A stretch of DNA of 48,220 bases from Chitinophagaceae bacterium (GTDB lineage: Bacteria; Bacteroidota; Bacteroidia; Chitinophagales; Chitinophagaceae): positions 1-48,220 of the forward strand of contig JAICZH010000009.1 in NCBI GenBank assembly GCA_025933775.1, read 5' to 3'. The notes below the pieces were generated by a model. That model did no database searches. It saw nothing but the letters and a program-made list of their open reading frames with translations, and was not told the DNA's origin. This document shows positions 28,803 to 37,490 of this stretch, piece after piece. Position 1 is the first letter of the stretch; each line of letters begins with the position of its first letter. Position numbers and translations under genes: made by a program.

Positions 28803-30010
28803 TGCCCGGATCAAAATTCATGTTTTCAACAGGAATAGAAAACAGTTATCCTACAATTTTACTGCCCGATGGAACTACTAAAAGAGTAGATGAAATGGAA
28901 AAGGCAGGTCATTATAAAAATTGGGAAACCGATTTTCATTTGGTAAAAGAATTAGGAATAGAATTTTTACGCTATGGAACGCCGTATTATAGTAATCACC
29001 AGGCTCCGGGCAAATATGACTGGAGCTTTACCGATGAAACTTTTAACCGTTTAAAAGAATTACAAATAAATCCTATTGTTGATTTGTGCCACTTTGGAGT
29101 GCCCGATTGGTTGGGCAATTTTCAAAATCCTGACTTCCCTTTTTATTTCGCTGAATATGCAAAAGCATTTGCGCAGCGATTTCCTTATTTGCAATTATAC
29201 ACTCCAATTAATGAAATTTTTATTGCTGCCATGTTTTCTGCGCAGTATGGATGGTGGAATGAAAGGTTGCAATCGGACGAAGCATTTGTAACTGCATTAA
29301 AACATTTATGCAAGGCAAATGTAATGGCCATGCATGCGATATTGCAGGTGCAGCCCGAAGCCACTTTTATACAAAGCGAATCATCAGAATATTTTCATGC
29401 AATAGACCCACTGGCATTGCCCTTGGCAAGATTTTTAAATCAAAAAAGATTTCTTTCGCTTGACCTTACGTATGGTTTTCCGCTTAACGTTACCATGTAT
29501 GAATATTTATTAAAAAACGGAATGACTGCCGAGGAATATAAATGGTTTACCGATAACCAGGTAAAAGGAAGTTGCATTATGGGAAACGATTATTATGTAA
29601 CCAACGAACACATTGTGCACCCCGATGGGCACACACAGGCAGCCGGTGAAATTTTTGGTTATTACGTAATTACCAGCCAGTATTATCGCCGCTATAAATT
29701 GCCGATAATGCATACGGAAACTAATATAAAAATGCCTGCGAGTACAGAATGGCTTTTGAAACAATGGGCTAATGTGCATCGGCTGAAACATGATGGAATA
29801 CCTGTGGTTGGCTTTACGTGGTACAGCCTTACACATCAGGTAGATTGGGACTCTGCACTGAGAAATGATTTGGGAAATATAAATAAATTAGGATTGTATG
29901 ATCTCGAAAGAAAAATAACGCCGGTAGGAAAAGCTTACAAAAAATTAATAGAACAATGGAAAGATATAATTACCGAAGAAAGCTATGGGCTTGTGTTTCA
30001 AAACTGGTAA
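28802..30010 (+). CDS. Family 1 glycosyl hydrolase-like protein, cytosolic
   Basis: 402 aa; 'QLYTPINEIFIAAMFSAQYGWWNERL' and 'LPIMHTETNIKMPAS'; no signal peptide; ATG overlaps the preceding TAA. Confidence 0.87.
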   Translation: MPGSKFMFSTGIENSYPTILLPDGTTKRVDEMEKAGHYKNWETDFHLVKELGIEFLRYGTPYYSNHQAPGKYDWSFTDETFNRLKELQINPIVDLCHFGVPDWLGNFQNPDFPFYFAEYAKAFAQRFPYLQLYTPINEIFIAAMFSAQYGWWNERLQSDEAFVTALKHLCKANVMAMHAILQVQPEATFIQSESSEYFHAIDPLALPLARFLNQKRFLSLDLTYGFPLNVTMYEYLLKNGMTAEEYKWFTDNQVKGSCIMGNDYYVTNEHIVHPDGHTQAAGEIFGYYVITSQYYRRYKLPIMHTETNIKMPASTEWLLKQWANVHRLKHDGIPVVGFTWYSLTHQVDWDSALRNDLGNINKLGLYDLERKITPVGKAYKKLIEQWKDIITEESYGLVFQNW

Positions 30011-30310
30011 TCATCTTGTAAAAATAACCTGCTCTTTTATTATATCTGCTGTGAAAAATGAAAACAAAGCATCGGCAGTTTCACGATCATCCGTTTCAGG
30101 ATTATTATTTTCCTTATCCACAATTTCGTTATTAGCGTATTGATTTTTGGATGGTTTTTGGGTAAATGGAACCATGCCTTCGATAAGCCTGAGCGATTTT
30201 TTTATTGTCTTTTTTATTTTAGAAGAATATAAATTTTGCATTATATCTTTTTTTACATAGCTGAAAGAAAATAACATGCCGCTTTGATTTACATTTAATC
30301 TTTTAGCCAT
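30011..30310 (-). CDS. Hypothetical small protein
   Basis: 99-aa ORF MAKRLNVNQSGMLFSFSYVKKDIMQ...; stop codon abuts that of the convergent GH1 gene. Confidence 0.4.
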   Translation of the reverse strand: MAKRLNVNQSGMLFSFSYVKKDIMQNLYSSKIKKTIKKSLRLIEGMVPFTQKPSKNQYANNEIVDKENNNPETDDRETADALFSFFTADIIKEQVIFTR

Positions 30311-30481
30311 AAAATCTTTATATCGCCTATAAAAAAATATTTGATTATAATAAATTTTTATTGAGCACTTAAATTTAAAAAAAATTTTACAAACAGTGTG
30401 TAGAATTTTTTCATCACAATACTGTTAAGTTCCAAACTGATTTACACTTTAGAAAACTTCGGTAAATAAACTATGCTCAGT

Positions 30482-32758
30482 TTATTTTACCCAATTTACA
30501 CTGGCAGATTTTACATCTCTTGAATTACCACCAATCATGATGATAAACTCGCCAGGTTCCCAATCATACTTTAAATCTGCATTATAAAATTTAAGATCAT
30601 CGGGAGTTATTTTGAAAGAAATTGTTTTGGTTTCACCCGGGTTCAGTTCAATTTTTTGAAATCCTTTTAATTCTTTCACCGGCCTGGTAATACTGCCCAC
30701 AACATCTCTGATATAAAGCTGCACTACTTCTTTTCCTTTTCGTGTACCCGTGTTCGTTAGTTGTACCGATGCAGTTAATGTTTTATTTCCTTTCAATAAT
30801 GTATCACTCAATTTTATATCACTGTAATTAAAAGTTGTATAGCTTAATCCAAATCCAAAAGGATACACCGGATCATTGGAAACATCGAGATAATTGGAAC
30901 GAAATTTTTGAAACCATTTTCCCTCCAGCGGCCTTCCTGTATTTTTATGATTATAATAAAGCGGTATCTGTCCTACATTTTGCGGAAAAGTAGTTGTAAG
31001 TTTTCCCGAAGGATTTACATCACCAAACAATACATCTGCAATGGCGTTACCAGCCTCAGTTCCGCCAAACCACACATTTAAAATAGCAGGCACATTTTCC
31101 TGTTCCCATTTTAAGGTAAGCGGCCTTCCGGTAAATAAAACCAACACTACCGGCTTGCCTGTTTTTACCAATGCTTTCAATAAATCTTCCTGTGCATCAG
31201 GAATATTTATCATGCTTCTGCTGGAGCTTTCACCACTCATCTCTGCCGATTCGCCCAATGCTGCAACAATCACATCACTTTTGTTGGCAACTTCTAAAGC
31301 TTCATCAATCATTTGTTGCGCCGAGCGGCTGTCCCATTTAAATGATTTGCCAAACATACCTGCACGCACATCAAACAAACTATCCGATGAAAGATTGGAA
31401 CCTTTTGCATATAAAATATTTACATCGGGCGCTACATTTTTTAAACCCTGAATAACAGAAACGGCTTTTGAAAAATCTGCGGCAACACTCCATGTGCCTG
31501 GCATGTTTTCTTTGTTATCTGCTAAAGGTCCAATCAAAGCAATCGTTCCTGATTTTTTTAATGGAAGAACGGCGTTATCGTTTTTTAATAAAACAAAAGT
31601 TTGCGCAGCAACATCTCTTGCCGCTTTAAGATTTGCGTCAGTAAAAATTTCTGTCTTTGCTCTTTGCTCTTCGCAATATTTATAAGGATTTTCAAACAAT
31701 CCCAATTTATATTTTGCTTCTAAAATTTTTCTACATGCAAAATCAATTTGTTGCTCGGTAACTTTTCCTTTTTGCAAAGATTTTTTTAATGTAGTTAAAA
31801 AACTTTCGCCAACCATATCCATATCAATTCCTGCCATCAATGCTCTTGCAGCAACCGTTTGCAAATCGCCGATGCCATGCGCCACCATTTCATTAATGCC
31901 GGTGTAATCTGTAACCACAAAACCTTTGAAGCCCCATTGCTTACGCAACACGTCAGTAAGTAAAAATTTATTGGCGGTTGCCGGCACGCCATCCACTTCA
32001 TTGAACGATGCCATTACACTTCCTACACCCGCATCCACAGCGGCTTTGTAAGGAGGCAGGTATTCATTGAACATCCGGAGATGGCTCATATCTGTTGTAT
32101 TATAATCACGGCCTCCTTCTGCTGCGCCATATAATGCATAATGTTTTACACAAGCCATAATGTTGTAATTTTTTGAGAAATGATCTCCCTGGTAGCCCTG
32201 CACCATTGCTTTTGCAATTTGTGAACCGAGATAAGGGTCTTCTCCCGAACCTTCTGCAATGCGCCCCCAGCGCGGATCACGGGCAATGTCAACCATTGGT
32301 GAAAATGTCCAGCATATTCCATCGGCGCTTGCTTCATGAGCAGCAATTGATGCAGATTTTTTTATAAGATCCATATCCCAACTGCATGATAAACCAAGCG
32401 GAATTGGAAAAACAGTTTCATAACCATGAATAACATCCATGCCGAATATTAATGGAATTTTTAATCGGCTTTCTCCAACCGCTATCTTTTGCACGGCACT
32501 AATTTTATCAACTCCTTTTATATTAAATAATCCACCTACTTTTCCTTCTTTAATTTTTTTACCAATATCTGAATTACTTGCCTGTCCTGTAACAATATCA
32601 CCCGAGCCAGGTAAATTTAACTGCCCGATCTTTTCATCGAGCGTCATTTTTTTCATTAAAGCATCAATGAATGTTTTCATCTTCGCATCATTGGTTTGGG
32701 AAAAGGAATTTGCAAACAAGCAAACCGTGCAAAATAATAAAGCAATCGATTTTTTCAT
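30482..32758 (-). CDS. Glycoside hydrolase family 3 beta-glucosidase (BglX-like)
   Basis: ORF to 32830, likely start MKKSIALLFCTVCLFANSFSQ (32758). 'KVGGLFNIKG', 'FVVTDYTGINEMV' nucleophile, C-terminal fibronectin III-like domain. Confidence 0.95.
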   Translation of the reverse strand: MKKSIALLFCTVCLFANSFSQTNDAKMKTFIDALMKKMTLDEKIGQLNLPGSGDIVTGQASNSDIGKKIKEGKVGGLFNIKGVDKISAVQKIAVGESRLKIPLIFGMDVIHGYETVFPIPLGLSCSWDMDLIKKSASIAAHEASADGICWTFSPMVDIARDPRWGRIAEGSGEDPYLGSQIAKAMVQGYQGDHFSKNYNIMACVKHYALYGAAEGGRDYNTTDMSHLRMFNEYLPPYKAAVDAGVGSVMASFNEVDGVPATANKFLLTDVLRKQWGFKGFVVTDYTGINEMVAHGIGDLQTVAARALMAGIDMDMVGESFLTTLKKSLQKGKVTEQQIDFACRKILEAKYKLGLFENPYKYCEEQRAKTEIFTDANLKAARDVAAQTFVLLKNDNAVLPLKKSGTIALIGPLADNKENMPGTWSVAADFSKAVSVIQGLKNVAPDVNILYAKGSNLSSDSLFDVRAGMFGKSFKWDSRSAQQMIDEALEVANKSDVIVAALGESAEMSGESSSRSMINIPDAQEDLLKALVKTGKPVVLVLFTGRPLTLKWEQENVPAILNVWFGGTEAGNAIADVLFGDVNPSGKLTTTFPQNVGQIPLYYNHKNTGRPLEGKWFQKFRSNYLDVSNDPVYPFGFGLSYTTFNYSDIKLSDTLLKGNKTLTASVQLTNTGTRKGKEVVQLYIRDVVGSITRPVKELKGFQKIELNPGETKTISFKITPDDLKFYNADLKYDWEPGEFIIMIGGNSRDVKSASVNWVK

Positions 32759-32783
32759 TTTATTGTTTTTAAATTTTCTGTTG

Positions 32784-34586
32784 TTATTCAACTTTAAGAA
32801 TTTCGCTTTTAGGTGATACGCCATTTTCATTTATTGCTTCAATTGAAAAATAATATGGCTTTTCTTTATCCATTGTTTTAAGCCAATATTCATTTGCATT
32901 GTAAACCATTATGCAATTGTATAATTTATCGGGCGCAATACCGAGATAAATATTATACGCATACGCATTATCAACCGTGCGCCATTTTATCCATGCGCTG
33001 CGTTTATCTTTTTCTGTGCGAAGCACAATGAAATCCTTAACTGCTGTGGGTTTGCTTCCGTTGCCATTTCCAAAAACACGAAGCCCGCTTATCGCAAATT
33101 TTCCTGTTGGCATGTGAATATTTTCCAGCTTAATATATTTTGCCTGGACAGGTTTTTCTAATTCAACATAATCATGCGGCACGTCTGTTTTGTTGTTGCT
33201 TTTATCAACAAGCACATTCCATTTTTTTCCATCAACAGAATAATACAATTTATATTGATGATATTGATTGTTGTATTTTCCCAAACGATTACTGTCCACA
33301 TCCTGATCGGCATAATTAATTTGTATTGCATTTACAGTACTTACATTTCCCAAATCCGATTGAATAAATTCTCCTTTATTGGAAGTAGCAGCGCTCCAAT
33401 AGGTTTTAATATTTTCATCAACAGCATTATTGGCATTATAACAGTCATGCGTAGACGAAACCACGACAGGCTTGTTATAATTTAATAACATCCACCCCGT
33501 AAAAGCAGCTTGCCCAAACCCCTCCGGAGGGGCTTTTGAAACTTTCCTTTGGTTAGGTAGGTAAAGCGGATAGTCTCCAAATGCTGCATTCATGTACATT
33601 ACATCATCTTTATCGAAACCCGCAGGCCATATTCCAATCCTTCTTTCAAAATTATTTTTTACAGAAATAGATATGGTAGATACATGCCACCAGTTTTTAT
33701 AATTATCCTGAAACGTTGATCCATGGCCTGCTCCGCGTGCAAAGCCGCCGGGCTTAAAAGATAAAGGATCAGATTGCGGAGTAAATGGGCCCAAAGGATT
33801 TTCACCAACAATTACTCCATCAGCATAACCGCTGAACTCGGTGCCGGGCGCGGCATATTGCAAATAATATTTTCCATTGTGTTTCGTCATCCAGGAGCCT
33901 TCAATAAACGGATCGAGAAAAGTATTATCCCAATGCTCGCCAAAACGCTGCCATCCATAGCGCCAGTCTTCGAGGAAATACATTTCTTTTCTCGCGCCCA
34001 TTGGTTGCATGGTTGTGCGATTTAATTCAACTCCATAAATGGGATAACGGTTGCTGCTTCCATTGTACATGTATAATTTTCCATCATCATCTGTAAAAAA
34101 TGCAGGATCCCATCCACCGATTGAAAATGAATCCACGAGCGGTTTCCATTCATTAGCTTTGGGGTTTGTGCTCATCCAAATGGTAAAAGTAGAAGTGTAT
34201 GTTGATCCGAAAACAATCATCGTATCTCCAATAATTCCCACCGCAGGAGCGCACAATTCATCATAGCCTGCATTCCATGGGCGCAAAAATTTTCTTGAAA
34301 TAAATTTCCAGTTGAGCATATCGCTGCTCCACCAATAACCCCATTGGTTTGTTGAAAATAAATAATAATCGTTTTTATAATTTACAATTACGGGATCGGC
34401 TGTAGCCCTGTGCCTGCCTGCTTCTGAGAAGTTTGGAATGGGCGTATAACCATAATCAATATTAATAGGATTGCAATAAGTTTTTTGCTGCGCAAATAAA
34501 GATTGTGTGTTGAAAAAAATAAAGAATAGAAATGATAAAAATATTTTTTTAATTAATCCCATCTTTTTGAATGGCAAAGATTTCAT
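32784..34586 (-). CDS. Glycoside hydrolase family 43 with F5/8C (CBM32-like) and FN3-like C-terminal domains
   Basis: 600 aa; 'RATADPVIVNYKNDYYLFST', 'GGWDPAFFTDDDGKLYMYNG', 'PFIEGSWMTKHNGKYYL'; then discoidin-like and FN3-like segments. Confidence 0.9.
   Translation of the reverse strand: MKSLPFKKMGLIKKIFLSFLFFIFFNTQSLFAQQKTYCNPINIDYGYTPIPNFSEAGRHRATADPVIVNYKNDYYLFSTNQWGYWWSSDMLNWKFISRKFLRPWNAGYDELCAPAVGIIGDTMIVFGSTYTSTFTIWMSTNPKANEWKPLVDSFSIGGWDPAFFTDDDGKLYMYNGSSNRYPIYGVELNRTTMQPMGARKEMYFLEDWRYGWQRFGEHWDNTFLDPFIEGSWMTKHNGKYYLQYAAPGTEFSGYADGVIVGENPLGPFTPQSDPLSFKPGGFARGAGHGSTFQDNYKNWWHVSTISISVKNNFERRIGIWPAGFDKDDVMYMNAAFGDYPLYLPNQRKVSKAPPEGFGQAAFTGWMLLNYNKPVVVSSTHDCYNANNAVDENIKTYWSAATSNKGEFIQSDLGNVSTVNAIQINYADQDVDSNRLGKYNNQYHQYKLYYSVDGKKWNVLVDKSNNKTDVPHDYVELEKPVQAKYIKLENIHMPTGKFAISGLRVFGNGNGSKPTAVKDFIVLRTEKDKRSAWIKWRTVDNAYAYNIYLGIAPDKLYNCIMVYNANEYWLKTMDKEKPYYFSIEAINENGVSPKSEILKVE
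33505..33560. repeat. Palindrome-containing repeat-like segment inside the GH43 CDS
   Basis: AAACCCCTCCGGAGGGGCTTTTGAAACTTTCCTTTGGTTAGG; core CCCCTCCGGAGGGG is a perfect 14-bp palindrome, in frame. Confidence 0.55.
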
Positions 34587-34681
34587 AGTTATTTACTTTT
34601 AAAAAGATATTTATAAATACATTGTTTGTAAAATCGCTTGTGCAATTAATAAGTGCAAATTTGCTTTTGGCTTTTGTTTTT

Positions 34682-34794
34682 AACCTTAGTAGAAAATCGT
34701 CCTTTGATAATTACTACCTTATTATCTTATTAAAAATGCGGTCATAAATAAGGTAATAAGGTTAGTACTTTAAATGTATTTTTTTACTAAGGTT
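34682..34794. repeat. Nested inverted repeats upstream of the GH43/GH3 genes
   Basis: Outer arms AACCTTAGTA (34682-34691)/TACTAAGGTT (34785-34794); inner arms ACCTTATTATCTTATT (34716-34731)/AATAAGGTAATAAGGT (34747-34762, one mismatch). Confidence 0.7.
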
Positions 34795-34856
34795 TATATC
34801 ACAAACTTCTATAAATTTTACAAAGCACTAAGCGTACAACTGATTTAATTCAAAAA

Positions 34857-36038
34857 TCACCTCACCTCAATAGACCCCGTTTTTTTATTCTTTATAATAA
34901 ACTTTTTTTCTCCTGATGGAAGAGTTTCTTCTTTTATTAAATAAAAATCTTTGTCATAATCTGTCATTTGTTTTGTTTCTTTCTTTGCTGCAATGCCACG
35001 CCAGTCGGTAATTACAACCGGTTCCCATCTTTTGGTAGCAGCAGAAAGATAAGCAGCATCCAATATCGCATTTACAATGTATCCATCATAAAAACTTTCA
35101 TGAGGCTGCCGTTTATTTTCAATGGCTTCAAACATATCGGTAAACATGTGGTTATATCCCAACTCATTCATTTCATCACCCACAGGAAAAAGCCAGCCGG
35201 TATTGCTTTCTGCTTTTTCGGCAACATAACTGTTACTCTTACCCGAAGTAAACATATCGAAACCGGTGCGTAAAAAATTATTTACCCATATTGTTCCTTC
35301 GGTTCCCATTACTTCGTCACGCAAATCCATACCACCGCGAAATGACCAGCTCACTTCAAACTGGCCAATGGCGCCGTTTTCATACTTTACCAAACCAATA
35401 GCATTATCTTCCGCATCAATAGGATGCACTCTTGTATCGGCCCAGCACATTACTTCAATAGGCTTAATATTTTTTCCAATAAAATTTCTGCTGATCTCTA
35501 CACAATGACAACCGAGGTCAACCATGGCTCCGCCCCCCGATTTTTCCTTATCCCAAAACCAATTGCTGTGTGGCCCGGGATGGGTTTCACGGCTCTTTGC
35601 CCAAATCACTTCACCAATGTTTCCGTTTTTTATTGCCGATAATGATTTTAAAAATTTGGGCGTATAACAAAGGTCTTCGAGATAGCCGCCGGTTACATTT
35701 GCTTTTTCCACAGCCTCCAACATTTGCAAAGCTTCCTGCGAATTGCGTCCCAAAGGCTTGGTGCAAAGCACATGCTTTCCTGCTTCGGCGCAAGCCAGTA
35801 CTGATTCTAAATGCAGGTCATTCGATAATGCAATGATCACGGCATCTATATTTGCATGGGTGATACATTCTTTCATATTTGTGGTATAACCTGGCACGTT
35901 ATAATCGTTTGCAAATTTTTTTGCATTAGCTTCTGTGCGGCTATACACCATAGTAATTGCGTCTTTTCTTCTTTGCGCTACCAATGCATCTGCATAAAAG
36001 CGGGCAATAAATCCTGAACCGAGAATGGCTAATTTCAT
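34857..36038 (-). CDS. Gfo/Idh/MocA family oxidoreductase
   Basis: 393 aa; 'LAILGSGFIARFYADAL', 'HVLCTKPLGRNSQEA', 'GGGAMVDLGCHCVEISRNFIG'. Confidence 0.94.
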   Translation of the reverse strand: MKLAILGSGFIARFYADALVAQRRKDAITMVYSRTEANAKKFANDYNVPGYTTNMKECITHANIDAVIIALSNDLHLESVLACAEAGKHVLCTKPLGRNSQEALQMLEAVEKANVTGGYLEDLCYTPKFLKSLSAIKNGNIGEVIWAKSRETHPGPHSNWFWDKEKSGGGAMVDLGCHCVEISRNFIGKNIKPIEVMCWADTRVHPIDAEDNAIGLVKYENGAIGQFEVSWSFRGGMDLRDEVMGTEGTIWVNNFLRTGFDMFTSGKSNSYVAEKAESNTGWLFPVGDEMNELGYNHMFTDMFEAIENKRQPHESFYDGYIVNAILDAAYLSAATKRWEPVVITDWRGIAAKKETKQMTDYDKDFYLIKEETLPSGEKKFIIKNKKTGSIEVR

Positions 36039-36056
36039 AATGAGTTTATTTTTTTT

Positions 36057-36106
36057 ATTACACTAATTATATCGAATCACACGAATTACACTAATTACAC
36101 AAATTT
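36057..36106. repeat. Degenerate tandem ATTACACTAATTAC / CACACGAATT repeat tract
   Basis: ATTACACTAATTATATCGAATCACACGAATTACACTAATTACACAAATTT. Confidence 0.5.
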
Positions 36107-36118
36107 TTTTTATTCAAT

Positions 36119-36142
36119 TTCGTATAGGCGTAACCGTTAGTT
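36119..36142. repeat. Dispersed 24-nt motif TTCGTATAGGCGTAACCGTTAGTT, copy C
   Basis: One mismatch to 19110-19133; intergenic. Confidence 0.55.
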
Positions 36143-36160
36143 AATTAAAATATTAATTTC

Positions 36161-36310
36161 TTACCGGCAGGAGCGAATGATAAAACCCACATCGCTGTCT
36201 TCTTTCATAGTGCCTTTCGCAGCGCTACCGAAAAGATAAGCAGCTTCTACACCATATTGCAACATCAGCTTTTTTATTTGCGGTAACCGTTGCTCTATTG
36301 ATTTTTCCAT
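36161..36310 (-). pseudogene. Truncated MNT-type nucleotidyltransferase remnant
   Basis: Reverse complement encodes MEKSIEQRLPQIKKLMLQYGVEAAYLFGSAAKGTMKEDSDVGFIIRSCR* (49 aa): has GSAAKG...SD but ends right after the motif, and the second Asp is Gly. Confidence 0.65.
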
Positions 36311-36381
36311 TGTTTTAAAATTAACTATTTAAATTAATAGGATTAAGTATAATAAGCACAAAGCAGCGCTTCTTTGTATTT

Positions 36382-36492
36382 TTTAGTAACGCGAAGAACG
36401 CTAAGATGCCGCAAAGATCACTGAGAAATGTTTTAAATAAAATATGAATGAACCCCCTTCGTTTTCTTTGCGTCCTTTGCGATACAAATTTT
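36382..36492. repeat. Dispersed 'AACGC(A)AAG...CTTTGCG' repeat, copy 1
   Basis: TTAGTAACGCGAAGAACGCTAAGATGCCGCAAAG...TTTTCTTTGCGTCCTTTGCGATACAAATTTTTCTTAC. Confidence 0.7.
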
Positions 36493-36558
36493 TCTTACAG
36501 TTTTATAAACCTATCTCTGATATTGGTTTTGAGAACAAAATACTTAATCCTATAAATT

Positions 36559-36600
36559 AATTGAAATATTGTTATGGCAAACATTTCAAATATTTCAATT
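36559..36600. terminator. AT-rich inverted repeat downstream of the phyH gene
   Basis: AATTGAAATATT ... AATATTTCAATT, perfect 12-bp arms, 18-nt loop. Confidence 0.35.
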
Positions 36601-36621
36601 CAGTTTGAAAATCTTTTTAAC

Positions 36622-37449
36622 TCACTTCAACGCTTCATCTTTTTCTTTTTCTAAAAAATGAGCATTATCATTTATCTCTTCATTTTGCCACGTCATCAAA
36701 GCCTCGTCTGGCACAGCTTTTAAAGGAACTGTGCTGGATTGTGATGGCTCATTGTATGGAATGTTTTCGCTTCTGTTGTAAACTGAAATTAAAGACCATC
36801 TTGGTTTATCAGAAAGATTGGCTTCGGAGCGATGCAATAAATTACTATGAAAAAATAATGCATCACCGGCTTGTATTTCTACATAAATTAATTCCATTGT
36901 TTGCTGTGCAAGGTCAACATAATGTTGTGAAGCGCCAACCTGCTCGCCTGCAAATCCATGTTCAATTCTTCCCATTTTATGCGAACCTTTTATTATCTGG
37001 AGACATCCATTTTCTTTATTAGCGTCAGTAATTGCAATCATTACCGACATCATTTCGTCGGGAAATAAAAATTCATTCTTATACCAATAGCCATAATCCT
37101 GGTGCCACTCCCAGGCGCCGCCCACCTTTGGTTCTTTCTGCATAAGCTTGCTGTGAAAATGACACACATCACTCTCCCCATCCATTAATGCATCAACCGA
37201 ATCAACCATTCGTTTGCTTTTTGTAAGCAATCCATACGCATCATTGCCGGGCGTGTACCACAAAGTGAGTTTTGTTTTTTTACCTGTTTGATCATTGAGA
37301 TCAAATGCATGTTTGTGCAACGTATCATCGCCGGTTGCAATCTTGTATAATTTATTTACTTCATTCGGTTGCAAAAAATTTTTAATAATTACATAGCCGT
37401 CTTTTTTATATGCGGATATATTTTCTTTAGTTAATTGAAAGTTGGACAT
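36622..37449 (-). CDS. Phytanoyl-CoA dioxygenase (PhyH) family Fe(II)/2-oxoglutarate oxygenase
   Basis: 275 aa; 'WEWHQDYGYWYKNEFLFPD' (HxD), 'GDALFFHSNLLHRSEANLSDKPRWSLI' (distal His, Arg). Confidence 0.92.
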   Translation of the reverse strand: MSNFQLTKENISAYKKDGYVIIKNFLQPNEVNKLYKIATGDDTLHKHAFDLNDQTGKKTKLTLWYTPGNDAYGLLTKSKRMVDSVDALMDGESDVCHFHSKLMQKEPKVGGAWEWHQDYGYWYKNEFLFPDEMMSVMIAITDANKENGCLQIIKGSHKMGRIEHGFAGEQVGASQHYVDLAQQTMELIYVEIQAGDALFFHSNLLHRSEANLSDKPRWSLISVYNRSENIPYNEPSQSSTVPLKAVPDEALMTWQNEEINDNAHFLEKEKDEALK

Positions 37450-37490
37450 AAGAATTTTTTTTATTTGAGATAAATGTATAGAATTTAGTA

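Noticed and set aside
31041-32816. Plus-strand ORFs of up to 136 aa opposite the GH3 gene
   Set aside because: Antisense shadow ORFs of a clear GH3 CDS.
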